Program-made: the position numbers and the translations under genes
Shown here: piece by piece, positions 1 through 64,000 of the stretch
Position numbering within the stretch: the first letter of the stretch is position 1
Layout: every line of letters starts with the position of its first letter
Assembly: GCA_947568835.1 (NCBI GenBank)
Contig: OX387611.1
Span: 12,438,350-12,502,349 of the forward strand
Direction of reading: 5' to 3'
DNA length: 64,000 bases
Origin: Protonemura montana
Lineage: Eukaryota; Arthropoda; Insecta; Plecoptera; Nemouridae
Notes under the pieces: generated by a model
The model's input: the letters and a program-made list of their open reading frames with translations, nothing else
What the model was told of the DNA's origin: nothing
Database searches by the model: none

Positions 1-160
1 GAGGCTGTGAATACTCACAGTCACTCTGATTGTAGTGACGCTATACCACGTCACAACCTGTCAAACTCGAGTAACTACAATTTGACGTTGATGCGTTTTA
101 TGCTGTGAAATCTTTTAATTGTAAGCACTTGCAAGGAGCAGAGTGTTTTGTTATCAGAAT
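1..160 (+). mobile_element. Dispersed SINE-like repeat, copy 1
   Basis: The segment from gtgaatactcacagtcactc through cgctataccacgtcacaacc to gcttgcaa-like sequence is shared with 7072-7230 and, in part, 43988-44090. It lies just upstream of exon 1. Confidence 0.65.
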
Positions 161-234
161 ACTAATCAGCTCATAAAAATGAGTGAAATCGGGCTTGAGC
201 AAGGCACAGAGCTAAACGTTGTCTCCTTCCCAAG

Positions 235-62968
<62,734 letters not shown>

Positions 62969-64000
62969 GTGGGACAACACCGTGTGTCAAAGTGACAAAG
63001 CAAAGTAGTGACCGGTCCTTGGTGCTGTTGGACAGGAGCAGCCAACACAGTGTGTCAAAGTGACAAGGCTAAGCGGTGGCCGGTCCTTGGTGCTGTTGGA
63101 CAGAAGCAGTCAACACAATGTGTCAAAGTGACAAGGCTAAGCGGTGGCCGGTCCTTGGTGCTGTTGGACAGGAGCAGCCAACACAATGTGTCAAAGTGAC
63201 AAGGCTAAGCGGTGGCCGGTCCTTGGTGCTGTTGGACAGGAGCAGCCAACACAGTGTGTCAAAGTGACAAAGCAAAGTAGTGGCCGGTCCTTGGTGCTGT
63301 TGGACAGGAGCAGCCAAAACAGTGTGTCAAAGTGACAAGGCTAAGCGGTGGCCGGTCCTTGGTGCTGTTGGACAGGAGCAGCCAACACAGTGTGTCAAAG
63401 TGACAAGGCTAAGCGGTGGCCGGTTCTTGGTGCTGTTGGACAGGAGCAGCTAACACAGTGTGTCAAAGTGACAAGGCTAAGCGGTGACCGGTCCTTGGTG
63501 CTGTTGGACAGGAGCAGCCAACACAGTGTGTCAAAGTGACAAGGCTAAGCGATGGCCGGTCCTTGGTGCTGTTGGACAGGAGCAGCCAACACAGTGTGTC
63601 AAAGTGACAAGGCTAAGCGGTGGCTGGTCCTTGGTGCTGTTGGACAGGAGCAGCCAACACAGTGTGTCAAAGTGACAAGGCTAAGCGGTGGCCGGTCCTT
63701 GGTGCTGTTGGACAGGAGCAGCCAACACAGTGTGTCAAAGTGACAAGGCTAAGCGGTGGCCGGTCCTTGGTGCTGTTGGACAGGAGCAGCCAACACAGTG
63801 TGTCAAAGTGACAAGGCTAAGCGGTGGCCGGTCCTTGGTGCTGTTGGACAGGAGCAGCCAACACAGTGTGTCAAAGGGGCAAGACTAAGCGGTGGCTGGT
63901 CCTTGGTGCTGTTGGACAGGAGCAGCCAACACAGTGTGTCAAAGTGACAAGGCTAAGCGGTGGCCGGTCCTTGGTGCTGTTGGACAGGAGCAGCCAACAC
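62969..64000 (+). repeat. 68-bp minisatellite, at least 15 copies, running off the window (intron 26)
   Basis: Same unit as 4808-5588. The first unit starts within about 10 bases of the exon 26 donor. The array is still running at the last base, so its full length and the downstream exon are unknown. Confidence 0.93.

Overview
This is a 64 kb window from an insect nuclear genome. The evidence is multi-exon genes with GT-AG introns, seven-exon odorant receptors of the insect-specific 7tm_6 family, and a hemocytin/hemolectin-type mosaic protein. No species can be named from the sequence alone. Exons are relatively GC-rich and introns AT-rich, apart from the minisatellites.

The host gene lies on the + strand. 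I reconstruct 26 internal exons (235-62968) that join in frame through every splice phase to give 1,494 codons; both gene ends lie outside the window. Domain order is: end of a VWD, C8, TIL; VWD-C8-TIL-TIL; VWD-C8-TIL/VWC-like; a Thr-rich linker; a WxxW (Mucin2_WxxW) module; a chitin-binding CBM14 module; a second WxxW; a Pro-rich linker; and TIL. This is the architecture of secreted hemolymph clotting proteins (hemocytin, hemolectin).

Most large introns of this gene hold a minisatellite. Unit lengths are about 43, 47, 50, 54, 60, 68, 70, 91 and 114 bp, and several unit families recur in non-adjacent introns, one of them inverted. The 91-bp unit is derived from 5S rRNA and forms the amplified head of a SINE.

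Intron 5 (6513-44144) is 37.6 kb and splits one VWD domain. It carries three antisense odorant receptor genes: OR-A (7445-11434), OR-B (14611-20708) and OR-C (23461-42627). All three can be spliced to full length. Diagnostic bases show OR-B is a chimera, with exon 1 and most of exon 2 from OR-A and exons 3-7 from OR-C. This is the expected product of unequal crossing-over inside exon 2. Degenerate exon-1/exon-2 relics sit upstream of OR-A and OR-B.

OR-C intron 2 was hit by a 5'-truncated LINE (27534-40940). That LINE was then interrupted by a TTAA-flanked 2.8 kb insertion carrying a TATTCTATGG satellite, and by a second, opposite-strand LINE (about 33557-40103). The second LINE carries two hAT-type non-autonomous elements with perfect 8-bp target duplications. 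The same site is empty in OR-B, which fixes the outer LINE boundaries.

All exon calls come from reading frames, splice signals and family knowledge; no database search or transcript evidence was available.
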